Assembly: GCA_033722675.1 (NCBI GenBank)
Contig: JAWVYO010000122.1
Span: forward strand, 1 to 6,102
DNA: 6,102 bases
Direction: 5' to 3'
From: DATHYU01 sp033722675
Lineage (GTDB): Bacteria > Actinomycetota > Acidimicrobiia > Spongiisociales > UBA11373
Numbering within the stretch: the first letter of the stretch is position 1; each line of letters opens with the position of its first letter. The notes beneath the pieces were generated by a model. The model was not told where the DNA came from. It was given only the letters and a program-made list of their open reading frames with translations, and did no database searches. Positions 5,335-6,102 of this stretch are shown here, piece after piece. The position numbers and the translations under genes were made by a program.

Positions 5335-6102
5335 TCGAAGTCGTTCCCACCGACATCGCCCACGGTGGCGAGGCCGTGGGCCGTGTCGACGGCAAGGCGC
5401 ACTTCGTCGCCGGCGCGATGCCCGGCGAGCGGGTCCGTGGCGAGGTCGAGCGCTCGAAGAAGCACTGGGCCCGGGTGCGGCTGCGGGAGGTGGTCGAGGC
5501 GTCGCCCGAGCGGGTCGAGCCGCCGTGTCCCCACTTCGACGAGTGCGGCGGCTGCCAGTGGCAGTACGCCGCCTACCCGGCGCAGCTCCGCTGGAAGCAG
5601 TCGATCGTCGCCGGCCAGCTCGCCCACCTCGGCCGCATCGACGACCCGCCGGTGGCCGAGACCGTGGCGGCGGGACCCGCGTACGGCTACCGGAATCGCA
5701 TGGACTTCTCGGTGCACCGCGGCGCCCCGGCCCTCCATCGCCGCCGGAGCGGGCGGCTCGTGCCCCTCGACACCTGCCTCCTCCTGCACCCCGGCCTCGT
5801 GGAGGTCTTCGATCGGCTCGGCGACCTGTCCGGGGCGACCTCGGTGACCCTGCGTCTGGCGGTGTCGTCGGGCGAGCGGATGGCCGTGGTGTCGGGCGCG
5901 GTGCCGGAGGGAGCCGAAACATGGGGGTGTTCGGTCGTCCTGGCGGCGGGCGGGGAGCGCCACGAGGTGATCGGGCGGAGCGCCATCACCGAGGTCGTGG
6001 CAGGGGTGCCGTTGCGCATCACCGCCGACGCCTTCTTCCAGAACTCGACGGCCGGCGCGGAGGTCCTCGTCGAGCTCGTCGACGACGCGATCGACGTGGG
6101 TC
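5331..6102 (+). CDS. TRAM-domain RNA m5U methyltransferase (RlmD/TrmA family), 3' truncated
   Basis: The frame opens with ATG at 5331, overlapping the VOC stop (ATGA), and runs without a stop to the window edge, giving 257 codons. Residues 2-57 form a TRAM RNA-binding domain (IAHGGEAVGR, MPGERVRGEVERSKKHWARV). An iron-sulfur motif follows: C66, C72 and C75 in CPHFDECGGCQWQ, with the probable fourth ligand C149 in LDTCLLL. YRNRMDF (120-126) and FFQNS (235-239) match conserved parts of the RlmD-like central and catalytic domain. Such enzymes transfer a methyl group from S-adenosylmethionine to carbon 5 of a uridine in 23S rRNA or tRNA. The SAM-binding motif and catalytic cysteine lie beyond the window, so the target uridine (RlmC/RlmD/TrmA type) cannot be told and activity cannot be checked. 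Usual length is about 400-450 residues, so about 40 percent is missing because the window ends, not because the gene is broken. Confidence 0.93.
   Translation, partial: MIEVVPTDIAHGGEAVGRVDGKAHFVAGAMPGERVRGEVERSKKHWARVRLREVVEASPERVEPPCPHFDECGGCQWQYAAYPAQLRWKQSIVAGQLAHLGRIDDPPVAETVAAGPAYGYRNRMDFSVHRGAPALHRRRSGRLVPLDTCLLLHPGLVEVFDRLGDLSGATSVTLRLAVSSGERMAVVSGAVPEGAETWGCSVVLAAGGERHEVIGRSAITEVVAGVPLRITADAFFQNSTAGAEVLVELVDDAIDVG

Noticed and set aside
4843..5963. Leftward frames of 359 and 306 codons
   Set aside because: Both are antisense to the VOC and methyltransferase genes and have low-complexity Arg/Gly/Pro/Asp composition without domains.

Overview
This is a very GC-rich, densely packed chromosomal segment. 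The F420-type luciferase-like oxidoreductase, the GTG starts, the ATGA/GTGA gene overlaps and the TAnnnT -10 boxes placed six bases before start codons all suggest an actinobacterium, possibly of the Acidimicrobiia type. That assignment is inference; no rRNA or marker phylogeny is available here. I see no mobile element, CRISPR array, tRNA, rRNA or phage gene.

Layout. Positions 1-175 hold no convincing gene: a run of 15 G, a C/G-rich foldback stretch and a GC-rich hairpin lying downstream of the first gene. A leftward gene (176-1399) encodes an ArgE/DapE-type M20 metallopeptidase with a complete set of metal ligands. A 46-bp divergent intergenic region holds two face-to-face -10 boxes. To the right follow a four-helix membrane protein (1446-1922) and a GTG-started three-helix membrane protein (1919-2182) that overlaps its stop codon. 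After 52 bp, a likely leaderless promoter starts a five-gene rightward run: a gamma-type carbonic anhydrase-like hexapeptide-repeat protein (2235-2735), an LLM-class F420-dependent oxidoreductase (2745-3677), an alpha/beta hydrolase fused to an OsmC domain (3707-4936), a VOC/glyoxalase-fold protein (4933-5334), and the N-terminal 257 codons of a TRAM-domain, iron-sulfur RNA m5U methyltransferase (5331 to the window edge).

How the genes may work together. Spacings of 9 and 29 bp and two ATGA overlaps make 2235-6102 a plausible single transcript. The middle three genes (deazaflavin redox enzyme, hydrolase-OsmC, VOC protein) would fit handling of reactive electrophiles, peroxides or thiol adducts, but nothing here identifies a substrate. 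The two small membrane proteins are probably co-translated partners of unknown function.

Assessment of novelty: this reads as an ordinary housekeeping/accessory-metabolism segment, and I see no clearly new system. The points most worth a second look are the repeated leaderless-promoter geometry, the small overlapping membrane gene hidden inside a long spurious reading frame, the paired CxxC motifs in the hydrolase-OsmC fusion, the substituted active-site residues in the carbonic anhydrase-like and VOC proteins, and the suspicious poly-G at the left edge.
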